Source of the DNA: Pycnococcus provasolii
Lineage: Eukaryota > Chlorophyta > Pseudoscourfieldiophyceae > Pseudoscourfieldiales > Pycnococcaceae
Assembly: GCA_938743325.2 (NCBI GenBank)
Contig: OW568899.1
Span: 186,001-250,000, forward strand
Length of the DNA: 64,000 bases
Direction: 5' to 3'
Shown: positions 1 to 10,700 of the stretch, one piece after another
How the letters are laid out: each line of letters begins with the position of its first letter
Numbering within the stretch: position 1 is the stretch's first letter
Translations under genes and position numbers: made by a program
The notes under the pieces: generated by a model
What the model saw: only the letters and a program-made list of their open reading frames with translations
Told to the model about the DNA's origin: nothing
The model's database searches: none

Positions 1-1
1 C

Positions 2-781
2 AAGGCTGGTACAGGCGCATCTTTCTCGCGAGCGCCACGAAGTCCCACTCGACAGCCGCCAAGTCCAACACGCTCGAGCCCCGTGCGACCGCCGCCGAGT
101 CCAACACGCTCGAGCCCCGTGCGACCGCCGCGAAGCCCCGTGCGACCGCCACCAAGCCCCGTGCGAGAACCACCAAGTCCTGCGCGATCTGCTCCTGAGA
201 CGACGACTTCTGAAGGTCCAGATGCCAAGGCGGTGGCGTGGGCACAGCGAAATCCCTGGTTTGGTCGAGACCAGGAAATGACACAGCGAGCCTATGCTGA
301 GCACGATCGCCTTGTCGGGCGATTAGGCGTGGATCCCACTTCAGATGAGTACTACGCTGCGATTGAGGAGGCTGTCATGGCGACATTTCCGCACAAGTTT
401 CCGCCACCTTCGAAGCAGGCAAAGCAGCGTCGAGCTGCCCAGCGTCGCAAGGCTGATGTCACCGCCAGCGCTAGCGCGGTACCGCGGCGCCGGGCGCATG
501 ACCCCGTGCCGCCCACCAAATCGGCGTCGGCCGTAGCTGTCAATCGCGGTCCAAGGGCTGGATACATCGGACATGCGAGCAAGCGGAGCGTGAATGCTCG
601 ACTAGATGCAGCATTCGAGCTATCTGGCGTCGGCGTCGAGCTTCAGAGGCGTAATGATGCACAGCCATTGAGCCGGGCTGACGTTGTGGCCTCGCTTCAG
701 CAGATGAAAGCTGAGGCGGAGGCTGACCGTAAAGAAATCATGGCGCAAATCCGTAAGGCGTTAAATGACGCTGGTGTGTAA
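2..781 (+). CDS. Phage-structural-like protein, 5' end cut by window
   Basis: The frame is open from base 2 to a TAA at 779-781, giving 259 residues with the start outside the window. The N-terminal third is a Pro/Ser/Arg repeat: two 12-residue units of the type RPPPSPTRSSPV, then shorter RPPRSPV-like units. A compact domain follows with WAQRNPWFGRDQEMTQRAY and DEYYAAIEEAVMATFPHKF, then basic linkers and a short C-terminal helix. From memory, the NPWFG...EMT...DEYY...FPHKF pattern is typical of scaffold-like structural proteins of tailed phages; I know of no host family with it. It may be an old virus-derived copy; what remains in the window looks whole. AATAAAG lies right after the stop. Convergent with the next gene. 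That the frame is a gene is likely; the phage link is inference. Confidence 0.5.
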   Translation, partial: KAGTGASFSRAPRSPTRQPPSPTRSSPVRPPPSPTRSSPVRPPRSPVRPPPSPVREPPSPARSAPETTTSEGPDAKAVAWAQRNPWFGRDQEMTQRAYAEHDRLVGRLGVDPTSDEYYAAIEEAVMATFPHKFPPPSKQAKQRRAAQRRKADVTASASAVPRRRAHDPVPPTKSASAVAVNRGPRAGYIGHASKRSVNARLDAAFELSGVGVELQRRNDAQPLSRADVVASLQQMKAEAEADRKEIMAQIRKALNDAGV

Positions 782-832
782 TAAAGTTTTTTTTTAGACA
801 AAGTAAAGTACACTCCATTACTGAATAAGCGA

Positions 833-1408
833 TCATAGCTTTTTCTTGCCTTTTTCACGCTTTATCTTCTTTTTCGGCGATGCTTGCGCCGCTTTCTCGG
901 TGCGAGCAGGACGCTTGTCTTTCACGTCTCCCGCTTGCTTTTTAGCTTGCTCAGCAATCTTTTTGAGTCTTGCAAGTCTTTCGGAAGCCGTTTCAACGTC
1001 ATCACCATCCTTGTTAGCCCAAAGTACGCCCTTCGCAGCATTGGCTGGCCTTCTCTTCGCGCCACGCGAACCTCGCATTCGCTTCTTCGGTTTGAGTTGT
1101 CTCTCATCCTCGCGCTCCTCCTCTCCGTCGCTATCGTCGTCACGTTTTGCGGCGTTGGCTCTTAGAACATCTGCGTCCACTTTAAAGCCTTCGAGGTCAT
1201 AGCGTGGCACGCGTGATGTCGTGAGAAGTTCGTCTCTGTCTTTGTTCCTGCGCTGTTGAATGCGAGGACGAGAGCGCTTGTCGTCGTGCTCTTGTTCCGA
1301 CTCCGAGTCCGTTGGTGACACAGACTCCGAGTCGGAGTGGGAGTCGGAGTCGGAGTCTGACTCAGCGTCTCCGTCCCAGTCGAGTCTCTGCGCGAGTCGC
1401 TTGTACAT
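833..1408 (-). CDS. Highly charged nuclear-type protein, unknown function
   Basis: A 191-residue reading frame. It has an acidic Ser/Asp/Glu stretch near residues 17-42, a short conserved-looking core (SRVPRYDLEGFKVDADVL, about residues 66-83), an acidic patch, a basic KPKKRMRGSRGAKRR patch, and a C-terminal tail of Lys clusters (KKKIKREKGKKKL). The mix of acidic and nuclear-localisation-like basic tracts suggests a nucleolar or chromatin protein, but I do not recognise the family. The acidic tract is encoded by near-repeats of GAGTCGGA/GACTCC. An upstream exon cannot be excluded. It ends about 50 bp from the stop of the convergent gene on its left. Confidence 0.5.
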   Translation of the reverse strand: MYKRLAQRLDWDGDAESDSDSDSHSDSESVSPTDSESEQEHDDKRSRPRIQQRRNKDRDELLTTSRVPRYDLEGFKVDADVLRANAAKRDDDSDGEEEREDERQLKPKKRMRGSRGAKRRPANAAKGVLWANKDGDDVETASERLARLKKIAEQAKKQAGDVKDKRPARTEKAAQASPKKKIKREKGKKKL

Positions 1409-1973
1409 CAGTGTGCGTCAGGAGGCTCACTCAAGCGGTAGACTTCGAGCACTTTGAGCAGTGAAGAGAAGAGGAAGAGGAAGAGGAAGAGGCGAGGCGC
1501 GGGCAGGAACGACGACAATACGGCCAATGGCGGCGGCGGGCAGGAAGGGAGAAGAAAACCCCAAACCCGAATAGCAAACCCCGAATAATATCGCGAAAAC
1601 AAAAGGATTAAAATTATTCGGGGTTTCGAAAGGTGGTTTCGAAACCCATCGCTTGATCATGTTTGGTTGGTCGCCTGAGCCATGATGAGGTCGCCTCCAT
1701 GGTGCATGGGAAGGGAGGGAGGGAGAGTTAACTGCCTTTTCCATCCCTCCATACCGGGTAAAGGTTTAGTCCATCCGTTCCCCTTTCCTTTCTGCACCCT
1801 TATTTAATCACTTTTATTCTGATGACCGCACGCTCTTCTCGTCGTCTGGTCGAGGCCCCTTTCCCTGATTCCCTCCCCTGAAACAATGGGTGGTCAAGCA
1901 GTCTCACAGGTACCTCTCCCAAGTCCCAACCGCGTGACACGCCATACCCTTACCCGGTACCCACCGACCGGCC
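1409..1973. promoter_or_regulatory. Shared upstream region of a divergent gene pair
   Basis: This 565-bp gap separates the charged-protein gene (minus) from the carotenoid oxygenase gene (plus). It holds AACCCCGAAT (1577-1586), its inverted copy ATTCGGGGTT (1616-1625), a GGTTTCGAAA near-palindrome just after it, and the AT-rich TTATTTAATCAC near 1800. An ATG at 1886 is followed after eight codons by GTACCT, so a short first exon of the oxygenase is possible but unproven. Confidence 0.4.
1579..1623. repeat. Inverted repeat, 11-bp perfect arms
   Basis: CCCCGAATAAT at 1579-1589 pairs perfectly with ATTATTCGGGG at 1613-1623 across a 23-bp spacer. It lies between divergent genes and contains the recurrent CCCCGAAT box of this window. 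Confidence 0.8.
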
Positions 1974-3767
1974 ATGATGATGGAGCACGCACGTTGCCAA
2001 CAACGCAAGCAACACGCAAGGAATGTACGAAGGCGCGTATGCAGGGCAAGAGCGGAACAACGTGTACGCGTGCCAGCGGCACAAGAAGATACGCTTCGCC
2101 CTGCGTCTAAGGGAGACTTGCCTCCCACCTCACAGCTCGTGCGCATCCCGCAGAAGAACTACTACGCGCAGGACGACTGGCGCGTAGCGGTGAAGCAGCT
2201 GACGCCACTTGACGAGTTCGCGTACCAGTGCCGCGTCGAGGGAACGCTGCCAAAGGAGTTGGACGGAACGCTCTTTCGCAACGGACCTGGGCGCTATGAG
2301 AGAGGCGGTGCGAAGTACGCACACTTCTTGGACGGCGACGGACTCATTGTCTCCTTCGACTTACAACCTTCGGAACAGACTGCCTTTGCACGAGCAAAGT
2401 TCGTGAGAACAGCTGAGTACGTAGAGGAATCAAGGGAAGAGAAGGTCCTATATCGAGGCACATTTGGTACTCGCAAAGATGGAATCAGCACGTTTGACTT
2501 GCGAACGAAGAACTTAGCGAACACAAACGTCATGTTTCATGCAGGAAAACTACACGCCCTTTACGAGGCTGGCGTACCGTACAAACTTGACCCGCATACA
2601 CTGGACACGCTTGGTAAGGACAGCCTGAACGGCGTGCTGCAAAGAACCGAAGGCTTGTTTGTGACCTTGCAAAACGACTTGCTAAACCAAAGTGTTGGGC
2701 TTGGTGCTTGGGCCTTCACCGCGCACCCCCATATTGATTCGCACACTGGACACATGGTAGGCTGGGCGTGGCAGAGCTGCGCTGGTTCCAGCATCTCCGT
2801 GCAGTTCGCGCAAATTGACGAGGAAGGCAATCCCGTTGTGTTACAGCCCTATCTCCTTGAGAATTGCATGGCTGCACCTCACGACTTTGGTGTGACCAAG
2901 CAGCACTACGTGATGATCCAAAATAGGCTTGATTTGCAAATAGCACCATATGTGCTTGGCATGAAATCTGCCGCGAATGCTCTCGTGAGCCGACCGGACC
3001 TGCCAGTGCTCGTTCACGTCATTCCACGAGAAGGTGCAACATCTGATTGCGAGAAATCGATTGTGTTGGAGGGTCCGCGTGAAAGCTTCGAGATTCACGT
3101 GTGCTTTGCACACGACGGCGCGCCAATAGATTGCGAACAACCAGATGATGCCGATGGCCACCAGTCCCTGGTGACAATATACACCGCAGGATGGGACAAA
3201 CTGGCCCCAGGCTCATTTCTCTCCGAATGGGGTGCGGAAGGCGACGTGGCGCCAGACTTCAACCGAATTCCTCGCACCGTTCTCTGGCGCTATGTCGTTG
3301 ACACGAACACAGGCAGCGTCACACGAACACTCGCGCCTGGCTGTGAGGGAATATGCATTGACCACCCTCACGCGACACCAAGATTTGAGGGACGCCGCTC
3401 GTGCCGTTACGTATGGTCAACAGTCACCAACGAGGTATCAACGAGTGGACCGCCTAGAGGATATGTGAGGTTGGATTTGCTCACTGGTGAGCGTGAGACT
3501 TGGTATGCTCCTTCAGGCCGGCTCTTCGTCGAAGAGCCTGTGATTGTAGAGAAAGATTCAGCAAAAGGCAACGAATGTGATATGGGAGAGGTATGGTTGC
3601 TTGGCATGTGCACAGATGTTGAGGACGACGGGAGAAGCAGCTTGCTGATTCTTGATGGGGCTAGATTAGCCGACGGTCCAGTGTGTCGCGTTCGCTTGGA
3701 ACATCACGTGACGCACGGTCTTCATGGGTGCTTCGCAAGCGGATTCCACAGCACGGCAAGTGACTAA
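1974..3767 (+). CDS. Carotenoid cleavage dioxygenase (RPE65/CCD family)
   Basis: A 597-residue protein covering the whole carotenoid oxygenase fold. These non-heme iron enzymes split carotenoids or apocarotenoids at a double bond. Visible landmarks: ELDGTLFRNGPGRYERGG (about 95-112) and FLDGDGLIVSF; the four expected iron-binding His sites in AHPHID (about 251), PHDFG (about 303), FEIHVCFAH (about 374) and THGLHG (about 584). The first 45 residues are Arg-rich and poorly conserved, which fits a plastid transit peptide. Three in-frame ATGs sit together at 1974-1982; an upstream mini-exon at 1886 is an alternative start. Which carotenoid bond it cuts (CCD, NCED or apocarotenoid type) cannot be read from sequence alone. 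Convergent with the subtilase gene, 114 bp between stops. Confidence 0.88.
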   Translation: MMMEHARCQQRKQHARNVRRRVCRARAEQRVRVPAAQEDTLRPASKGDLPPTSQLVRIPQKNYYAQDDWRVAVKQLTPLDEFAYQCRVEGTLPKELDGTLFRNGPGRYERGGAKYAHFLDGDGLIVSFDLQPSEQTAFARAKFVRTAEYVEESREEKVLYRGTFGTRKDGISTFDLRTKNLANTNVMFHAGKLHALYEAGVPYKLDPHTLDTLGKDSLNGVLQRTEGLFVTLQNDLLNQSVGLGAWAFTAHPHIDSHTGHMVGWAWQSCAGSSISVQFAQIDEEGNPVVLQPYLLENCMAAPHDFGVTKQHYVMIQNRLDLQIAPYVLGMKSAANALVSRPDLPVLVHVIPREGATSDCEKSIVLEGPRESFEIHVCFAHDGAPIDCEQPDDADGHQSLVTIYTAGWDKLAPGSFLSEWGAEGDVAPDFNRIPRTVLWRYVVDTNTGSVTRTLAPGCEGICIDHPHATPRFEGRRSCRYVWSTVTNEVSTSGPPRGYVRLDLLTGERETWYAPSGRLFVEEPVIVEKDSAKGNECDMGEVWLLGMCTDVEDDGRSSLLILDGARLADGPVCRVRLEHHVTHGLHGCFASGFHSTASD

Positions 3768-3881
3768 TGGACAATGTATCAGCCACAAAAATACAGTTCG
3801 ACATTTCGTTAAAATAACCGCCAAAAGTTTGTTTGTTACTTGGTGTATTAGATATGCTGTTGTCTCTCACTTTCCAAATAG

Positions 3882-6800
3882 CTACGCCTTTCGAGGACCC
3901 GTAGGGGGGACCGAGTTCCATTCGACCGGCATCCAACCGTTCGTTTTCATTTGAGCGAAGTCAAGCATGCCACTTCGCAAGCCCACCAAGGCTGATTTCG
4001 CAACACGCGGCTGTACCGATTTGTACGCAACGCGAATCACGCCAGGTCCGTCGAGCTCAAGAATGATCTGGAATGTATTTTTCCAAACACTAGCCGATGA
4101 CAAGCCTTGATTACCTTCCATAGGAAGGGAGACACCCCACGCGGCCATCTGGCTATAAGTCACGACTGCACGCTTCTTATTACCCTCCGTTTCTATCCCG
4201 AAGAAAACATGGCCAGATGTAGCTTCCAAGTCCACAAAGAGTGCCGCAAGTCCGATTTCGTGTTCACCCATAGCGCCATCTTCTCTCTTTCCCGTAAACA
4301 TGAATTTTTGATATGTGTCCATTGCAGATTCCCTCGCTTTTTGCTCGGATTCATGCACCATACCGGAAGGAAAGGTGGGAAATTGCCTTGACGAGGCATC
4401 TCCGAACGAAATGTATCCATTCTTGGATATAATCACAGAATCGTAGGATTTTCCGAACATTTGAAAGGAGCCTTCGAGCGATAGCATATGCAGTGAATCG
4501 CTCCCACCCGACATGTGCAAAGCTGAATGCTGATGATAGTTCGGATAAGGCAGCTCTGGTCCGTCACAATGCACGGGTAGAACATTGCGGGAAATGCTGT
4601 ACGCATGGCCATCACCAATCGGTTTGTAGAAAATCTCGTGGCCAGTGAGATCCGCAACGTCCCACACTATGGACGCGGGCAATCCCATCTTGCTGGTGTA
4701 CCGATAGTAGTCGGTGGAGCTTTGCGGGACGCAAGAACGATACTCATGCTGCAACGCCTCCACGGCGCAGTCGCAAGTTGGCTTACCATCGTCTCCGATT
4801 GAAGGATTGCAAGTTCGCTGCATCTTAATCAATGGGCGACGCAGCTCCATGCCATTCTCGTTTGACGTGGTGGCGGGTCCCATGATCAAAGTGCCCCTTG
4901 GTGGACATTCGTGCAGCGTCTGTTCAGGTGAAGGTGACGGTGCCCATGCGGTGTAAGCAGCGGCGGTGCATGCTTTCGCATTTTGTGATCCGACCACAAA
5001 GTCTTGCATAGAGTCCGGCAGGTGAAGAAGTTTATTTGCGGTCATGGCAACGTTTTGCTCCTCGTCGTGCTCACGTTCTGCGTCTAAGCCAGAGATGTGC
5101 GTTGCCTTCATGTGATGCACCTGATTCGACAATGCAGTCGCCATCACCATGTTATTCACATCCAGGGCACTGGCACTCGGTGACATCTGCAGGGCGATAG
5201 CCATAACTCCTGCGACAAACGCAGCGGCAGGGCTCGTTCCCGAGAAGAGCGTGCGATCACTTGTCGTGAATGGCTTCGCGGCCATGACTGACGTACCGGG
5301 GGCCCACAAAGACACACAGCTCCCCCAGTTGGAAAACAAGCTCTTCGTGTTGTCTATCTGCGTGGCAGCGACGGTGAGGACAGGATATGTCGCGTCAGTC
5401 GTGCTCATGCCGCCGCTGGATTTTCCTGACAAAACTTCCTTTGTTGCAGACGCGGGCGAGTATTGGCACGCATCGGCGTCCTCGTTTCCCGCCGCCACTG
5501 CAACGGGTACTCCAGCCGCGACGAGTTCCTGCACAATCTGGTTCGCGAATTTGTCGCGCGGGCCGATTGCACCGATAAGTGCCACAGCGCGTTCTGTCTT
5601 CGGCAACTTCGAAACATGATTGTGGAGTGCTGCTACAGCATTTCTGAGAGCCAAACCTGGCATCACTGCGAGACCGCCCATCGCCGTAGCAGTTTTGGCA
5701 TCGGGTGATGTGTGCGTGCTCACGATCTTGTACGAGTGCACTGTCGCGGATGGCGCCAAGCCGTATTCTTTGCCAGCAACCACCGATGCCATCATCGTGC
5801 CGTGCCCAGTCATGTCTTGATTGGCGAACCCCGTTCCATCGTCAACCGTAAAGTCGAGCACCGTTCCCTTGCGACCTTCAAGGTCGCTGTGCCCAAAGTC
5901 GACTCCGGAATCTAGGACGAAAATGTGAACGTTCTCGCCTAGACTGGTCGGGGCGTCTTCGTCGTGGCCAATGCGGTCCAAACCCCAGGTGCCATTAGCA
6001 AGCGAGACCGAGTTACCATCCGCACGCAAATCGCGGCGACGAGCTCCCGCGTTCTCAGCCGTAAGACCGTGCATGGCTTGCCTCACTGCCGCAAGTCGTC
6101 GACGATGAGCATCTGCGTCGTGAGCTTGCATATCATCACTAACCACATAGTTCGCGAGCACATCGAGACTTGCAAGCTCCTGAATCGCCAGCAGATTGTA
6201 CTTATTTGAGCACGTCAGCTTCTCTGGGTCACATCTGGCGTCTTTGTGAATGTCGTCGCGAATCTTCTCGATCTCAGCGCGAGTGCCTTTGACAAGAAGT
6301 TGGGAGTTTCCAAACTCCCACGCGCCGCCGGATGACGCGCTCGCTCGATTGAGGCAGTGGGCACTGCGCGCCGTGACGAATTCGCAGAGTTTCCACACCT
6401 CGTCAACTAACGTCCCCTTTGTCAGCTCGAAGAGGAAGGCGGTCGGGCTCTCATCGTCCAGGCTATACAACGCAGCGGCATCTGTCGCGCTCGTGCGCAC
6501 GCTTTGCGTGGTGACTGGTACCTTGCCATTCTTCAAGTCCTTGATAAGCTGGTTATTCTTATCCGCGAGCTTCTGCGCGTTCACCTCCTCCGGGTCCACG
6601 AATCCTACTAGCCCGACATTAGTTTCGTTCAAGGACGAAGACATGACGCCCGAGTTCTTGTTCGTGTGCGTCTCTTTCGTGCCTTCCACAACAGCGTAAA
6701 CGAGCCCGCTGATGGCTCCTAGCATGAGCACCATTATGAACGCGCACACGCCGACAAGGATGAGCAGGCGACGGTTCCTTTGTTTCGCCTGGTGGTAGAG

Positions 6801-7325
6801 ATGTGCAGCCTCTATGAGCTCTTCTCTGTCTAGCGAACCGTTCCCGTCCTTGTCAAATATCTTAAGCTTGTCGTGCATGTGATAAGGCATCACGGCGATA
6901 GGTATCGTGTCGTGCGACGACGCGTGCAAGAGGGACTGGTGCATTTTTAGAATCATCACGAGCTCGGCACCGTCAACGAACCCAGTCTTGTGCCCTTCCC
7001 CTCCAGCTTGGTGCGCCATTTCCTCCAAGGCGTCTCTGAGCTCCTCGGGGAAGTCGCTGATGGAAAGCTTCACGCCGTCGAGCGTCCTGTCGTGGTTAAG
7101 GTGCCCATAGTTCATCTTGAACACGTGGGACCTTGGCGAATGCAAGGCGTGCGTGGAGGCCTTGACTTGACCATATCCGTTTGCCACCACGCCGTGACGC
7201 GACACCGTGACATCTTCCCCGTCGATGCCGTTGCCAAGGAACTTGAACACCTCCGCCGGGTACGTCTCGCCGTCGTCGTGCATGAACGAAGACGGCCCGG
7301 TTTCGTACAGCTTCGCCGGGGCCAT
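3882..7325 (-). CDS. EF-hand, single-TM subtilisin-like protease (S8)
   Basis: A single-exon protein of 1147 residues. Order: N-terminal region (1-150); an EF-hand loop DKDGNGSLDREE (158-169); basic stretch KQRNRR; one hydrophobic segment (about 186-211), giving a type II membrane topology with the EF-hand inside; then a subtilase domain. The triad is visible as FVLDSGVDFGHSD (Asp, about 470), TGHGTMMAS (His, about 507) and FSGTSPAAAFVAG (Ser, about 698), with the oxyanion Asn in AAGNEDAD. The C-terminal 300 residues hold a domain with SVIISKNGYISFGD, resembling the NIDO-like beta domains found beside secreted proteases. A protease held at the cell surface or in the secretory path, with Ca2+ input from the cytosol, is inferred. 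Its EF-hand/TM module is matched by the gene at 16199-21490. Confidence 0.85.
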   Translation of the reverse strand: MAPAKLYETGPSSFMHDDGETYPAEVFKFLGNGIDGEDVTVSRHGVVANGYGQVKASTHALHSPRSHVFKMNYGHLNHDRTLDGVKLSISDFPEELRDALEEMAHQAGGEGHKTGFVDGAELVMILKMHQSLLHASSHDTIPIAVMPYHMHDKLKIFDKDGNGSLDREELIEAAHLYHQAKQRNRRLLILVGVCAFIMVLMLGAISGLVYAVVEGTKETHTNKNSGVMSSSLNETNVGLVGFVDPEEVNAQKLADKNNQLIKDLKNGKVPVTTQSVRTSATDAAALYSLDDESPTAFLFELTKGTLVDEVWKLCEFVTARSAHCLNRASASSGGAWEFGNSQLLVKGTRAEIEKIRDDIHKDARCDPEKLTCSNKYNLLAIQELASLDVLANYVVSDDMQAHDADAHRRRLAAVRQAMHGLTAENAGARRRDLRADGNSVSLANGTWGLDRIGHDEDAPTSLGENVHIFVLDSGVDFGHSDLEGRKGTVLDFTVDDGTGFANQDMTGHGTMMASVVAGKEYGLAPSATVHSYKIVSTHTSPDAKTATAMGGLAVMPGLALRNAVAALHNHVSKLPKTERAVALIGAIGPRDKFANQIVQELVAAGVPVAVAAGNEDADACQYSPASATKEVLSGKSSGGMSTTDATYPVLTVAATQIDNTKSLFSNWGSCVSLWAPGTSVMAAKPFTTSDRTLFSGTSPAAAFVAGVMAIALQMSPSASALDVNNMVMATALSNQVHHMKATHISGLDAEREHDEEQNVAMTANKLLHLPDSMQDFVVGSQNAKACTAAAYTAWAPSPSPEQTLHECPPRGTLIMGPATTSNENGMELRRPLIKMQRTCNPSIGDDGKPTCDCAVEALQHEYRSCVPQSSTDYYRYTSKMGLPASIVWDVADLTGHEIFYKPIGDGHAYSISRNVLPVHCDGPELPYPNYHQHSALHMSGGSDSLHMLSLEGSFQMFGKSYDSVIISKNGYISFGDASSRQFPTFPSGMVHESEQKARESAMDTYQKFMFTGKREDGAMGEHEIGLAALFVDLEATSGHVFFGIETEGNKKRAVVTYSQMAAWGVSLPMEGNQGLSSASVWKNTFQIILELDGPGVIRVAYKSVQPRVAKSALVGLRSGMLDFAQMKTNGWMPVEWNSVPPTGPRKA

Positions 7326-7789
7326 GATGCAAGCGCGTGGTGCGAAATGACAAGGGGGGGAGGAGGACGGGGACGGGGAAGGAGGACACCTTGCACGACT
7401 CCCTTTACTGCACGTGTACGCTCCTAACTAGTCGAACCAGTGCTTCTCAGAATCACGACATCATTTCATTCCTCGCCTTTGATATACATCTCATTTATCA
7501 CGCAAATACAGGCTGGTGGCTGGGATCCCGCCCCTTTCACCTGTCCCTTTCCACGTGGAGGATTGGCCATGGGCCAAGGGTCCCGCACGAAACGATCCGT
7601 CCATATACCTGCATGTGGCGTCACGCAAACACGACGTTTTCGGCGGAAACGGGCTTGAAACCGACTCAAATCAAGCATTCTGGCAGTTTGGTGGTTGGGT
7701 CAATCTTTGTTTGGTTACACAGTTTGGGTATGATACTGTAGTAGGCAACAGGCTGGAGGCAACATAAGACACGCGGATCTTCTTGCAAC
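7326..7789. other. Intergenic, upstream of the subtilase gene
   Basis: This 464-bp stretch lies between two minus-strand genes. I see no coding signal or repeat; it should hold the subtilase promoter and the 3' end of RAD54. Confidence 0.4.
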
Positions 7790-10700
7790 TCACTCGAAGT
7801 CCGAGTCCGATGAATCCGCGTCAACGACAGATGGTCGAGGACGTTTTAGCAACTTGAGCTTGCTGGCTTGAGCACCAGCGGACAAAGGGTCGGATATGTT
7901 TGTTGCCACGGGCGCAAGTGGTGCTGCCGCTGGCTTCTCCTGCTTCGGCGGCTGCGCGGGTGGTGCTGCCGCCGACTTCTCCTGCTTCGGCGGCTGCGCG
8001 GGTGGTGCTGCCGCCGGCTTCTCCTGCTTCGGTGGCTGCGCGGGTGGTGGTGCTGCCGCTGGCTCCTTCACCTTCGTCTTTGCCGCCTCCTTTCCAGGCT
8101 TCTCCGGCTTCTCCCGCTTCGGCGGCTGCGCGGGTGGTGCTGCCGTCGGCTTCACAACATACTCACGCGGCGGTGGCTCGAGTTTGACTTGTTCGCGCAC
8201 CTTCTCGGCCGCACTGTGATGCAAGCGATTAGCCTTCTCCTCTTTCTTCTTCTCCTCCTCGCTCAGCGGCTTACCGTCGACTTTGCAACTAAAGATGAAA
8301 CTCACCTCCGGGTATCCGACGGCAGTCATAGCAGGGTCAGGAACAGAGTGGCACTTGTAGTGCATGCCCCACGCGCTCAGATCATCTTCGGTTGGCTTAC
8401 CCACCTGTTCCGACAGCGGCACATACCGGTCTTCCGGAGGCCTTCGAACGATTGCCATAGACTCCGCTGCAGGCTGCACCTCAACGGCTGGCATCTCTTC
8501 GCCGTTCTCTTCGTCCTCATCACCCTCAGTCTTTGGTGCCGGCGGCGGTGGCGGTTTGAAGCTCTTGTCCTGCCCCAGGCTGTCGTACGTCGAGCTCCAT
8601 GTCTCCTCGTCAAGTTTGAAAAGGTCTTTCAGCTCATTCGCGCTGAATGCGGACAATGCCATCTTTGCAGGATCACCGCCCTTTCCTTCCTCTTCCTCTT
8701 CGCTACTTTCCTCTTCCTCTTCTTCTTCCTCCTCCTCCTGCTGGTCCACATCCTCGTCATCCGCATCCTCTCCGTCGGAATCCTCTCCATCTAGGTCCAT
8801 GGCATCATGCACAGTCTTCTTCGCAGGCGCCGCATCGTCCTCGGCAGCCTGACCAACCATATTCTGCAGACCCTCCTTGCTGAGCTGGCGCTGGAATACC
8901 TTCTCCTCGATGGAGCCGGATGCCACGAAACGGTACACGAATACGCGCTTTTTCTGCCCATCACGCCAGACACGGCCGGCAGCCTGCTTGTCATTCGCTG
9001 GATTCCAGTCCGGATCGAATAGTACGAGGCGATTCGCGCCGACGAGATTAAGACCACATCCACCAGCTTTTGAGCTAAGCAGGAATGCAAACTGGTCATT
9101 CGCCGGATCGTTGAATTCCCTCACTAGCTGCATGCGCTTCTTGATCGACGTCGAGCCATCGAGACGCACATACGGATAGTTGCGATTCTCACAGAGACAT
9201 TCGAAAAGGTCGAGAGCCGAGGTGTAGTTGCTGACGAGCACAACGCGGTCATCTGTGTTAGCGCGCATGATGTCGAGAAGTTTCGTGAGAACCGCCATCT
9301 TGCCGCTTTCCATTTCCCAGCCAGGAGTGAGGCTTGCCTTAAGCATGCCTACCGATGCACTAGGCTTGGGCTTTCCTCCGCGTCCACTTGCATATTTGGA
9401 CTGGAACGAGCGATTCGCCGCAAGGAGCTGCTTCAAGAGCTTCGACTTCTGATCCCTGCCTCGAGCCGCGTTCGGATCTGCCGCACATGCAGCGGCAGCC
9501 GCAGCAGCAGCCTGCTCGGCGGCGCGCGTAGCTTGCTCAAAGAATGGCTGCAGCTCCTCATACTGGCCCTTCGAGTCGTTGACGACGTCGTCGTAGATAA
9601 GGCGTGGATGATTGCAGATCTTCTTGAGCGTGGTGATGGCCGAGAGCACCATCGTCTGCTTGCCAGTGAGAGCATGCTTCATAGCCTTCGTCTCGAGGAA
9701 CTTGCGGTAGAGGTTCTTCTGAAAGTCCGTCAGGCCGACGCAGACGATTTCCACAACCTTCGGCGGAAGGTGGTCACTCAGCACCTTGTTGGTGCGGCGC
9801 AGAATGAAAGGCTTCACGAGATGGCTAAGCTCGGCGCTACGCTCGCTGCCAAGTTTGCGGTCGGCGTCGCTGCTGTCAGGCTCGCGCCCTCGCAATATCG
9901 CGACCTCGTACCTGCGCCGAAACTGCGAGACCGTGCCAAGCACGCCAGGGTTCGTGAAGTGAACCATGGAGTAGAACTCGTCGAGTTTGTTCTGCATCGG
10001 TGTGCCAGACAGCAGCACACGGCGGCGACAAGGCAGTTGCATCAGCGCCTTGTTTGTTGCCGTCTGTCCATTTTTCAACCGATGCGCCTCGTCACAGATG
10101 AGCAGATCACACGCGGAGGCGGCACATGGACCGCCCTGCCGGGCAGCGGCGAGGAAGGCGGCAGGATCGTCCTTCTTCTTCATGCCGCATCGAAGGAATC
10201 GCTTGTGGTGAATGCGGAATGTCTCGTACGACAGGATCATCACCTGGTGTACAGCCTGCGGGTGGATGAAGTCGCTGATGGCACGCATGACGAGACTCTT
10301 GGTCGACTCGCACAGAGGCAGCGTTTTGACGTGTACCTTCTTGTCCCATGTTAGCCACTTGTTCACCTCGGCGTCCCAGTTGTTCACTAGAGATGTTGGG
10401 CAAACAATGATGACTCGCTTCGCCATTGGTGTCTCGGACGTGCGTATTCCCTTGTTCAAGAGCGTATACAGCAGCGCGATGCCCTGCAGCGTTTTCCCGA
10501 GGCCCATGTCATCGGCAAGGATGCAACCGCAGCCGTCGTACAGGCCACGGTCGCGGCGCATTCCACTCACGCACTCGAACATGAACTTGACACCCTCGCG
10601 CTGGTGTGGACGAAGCCAGCGCGAGATCATCGTGTCCATCGTAAGCTCCACCGCATCCTCGGGTGGTGGCATGGGCTTCACCACCATCTCCTCTGCTACC

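Noticed and set aside
7868-8794. A 308-codon plus-strand frame rich in Leu/Arg/Cys
   Set aside because: It is the antisense shadow of the Pro/Lys/Glu repeat tail of the RAD54-like gene.
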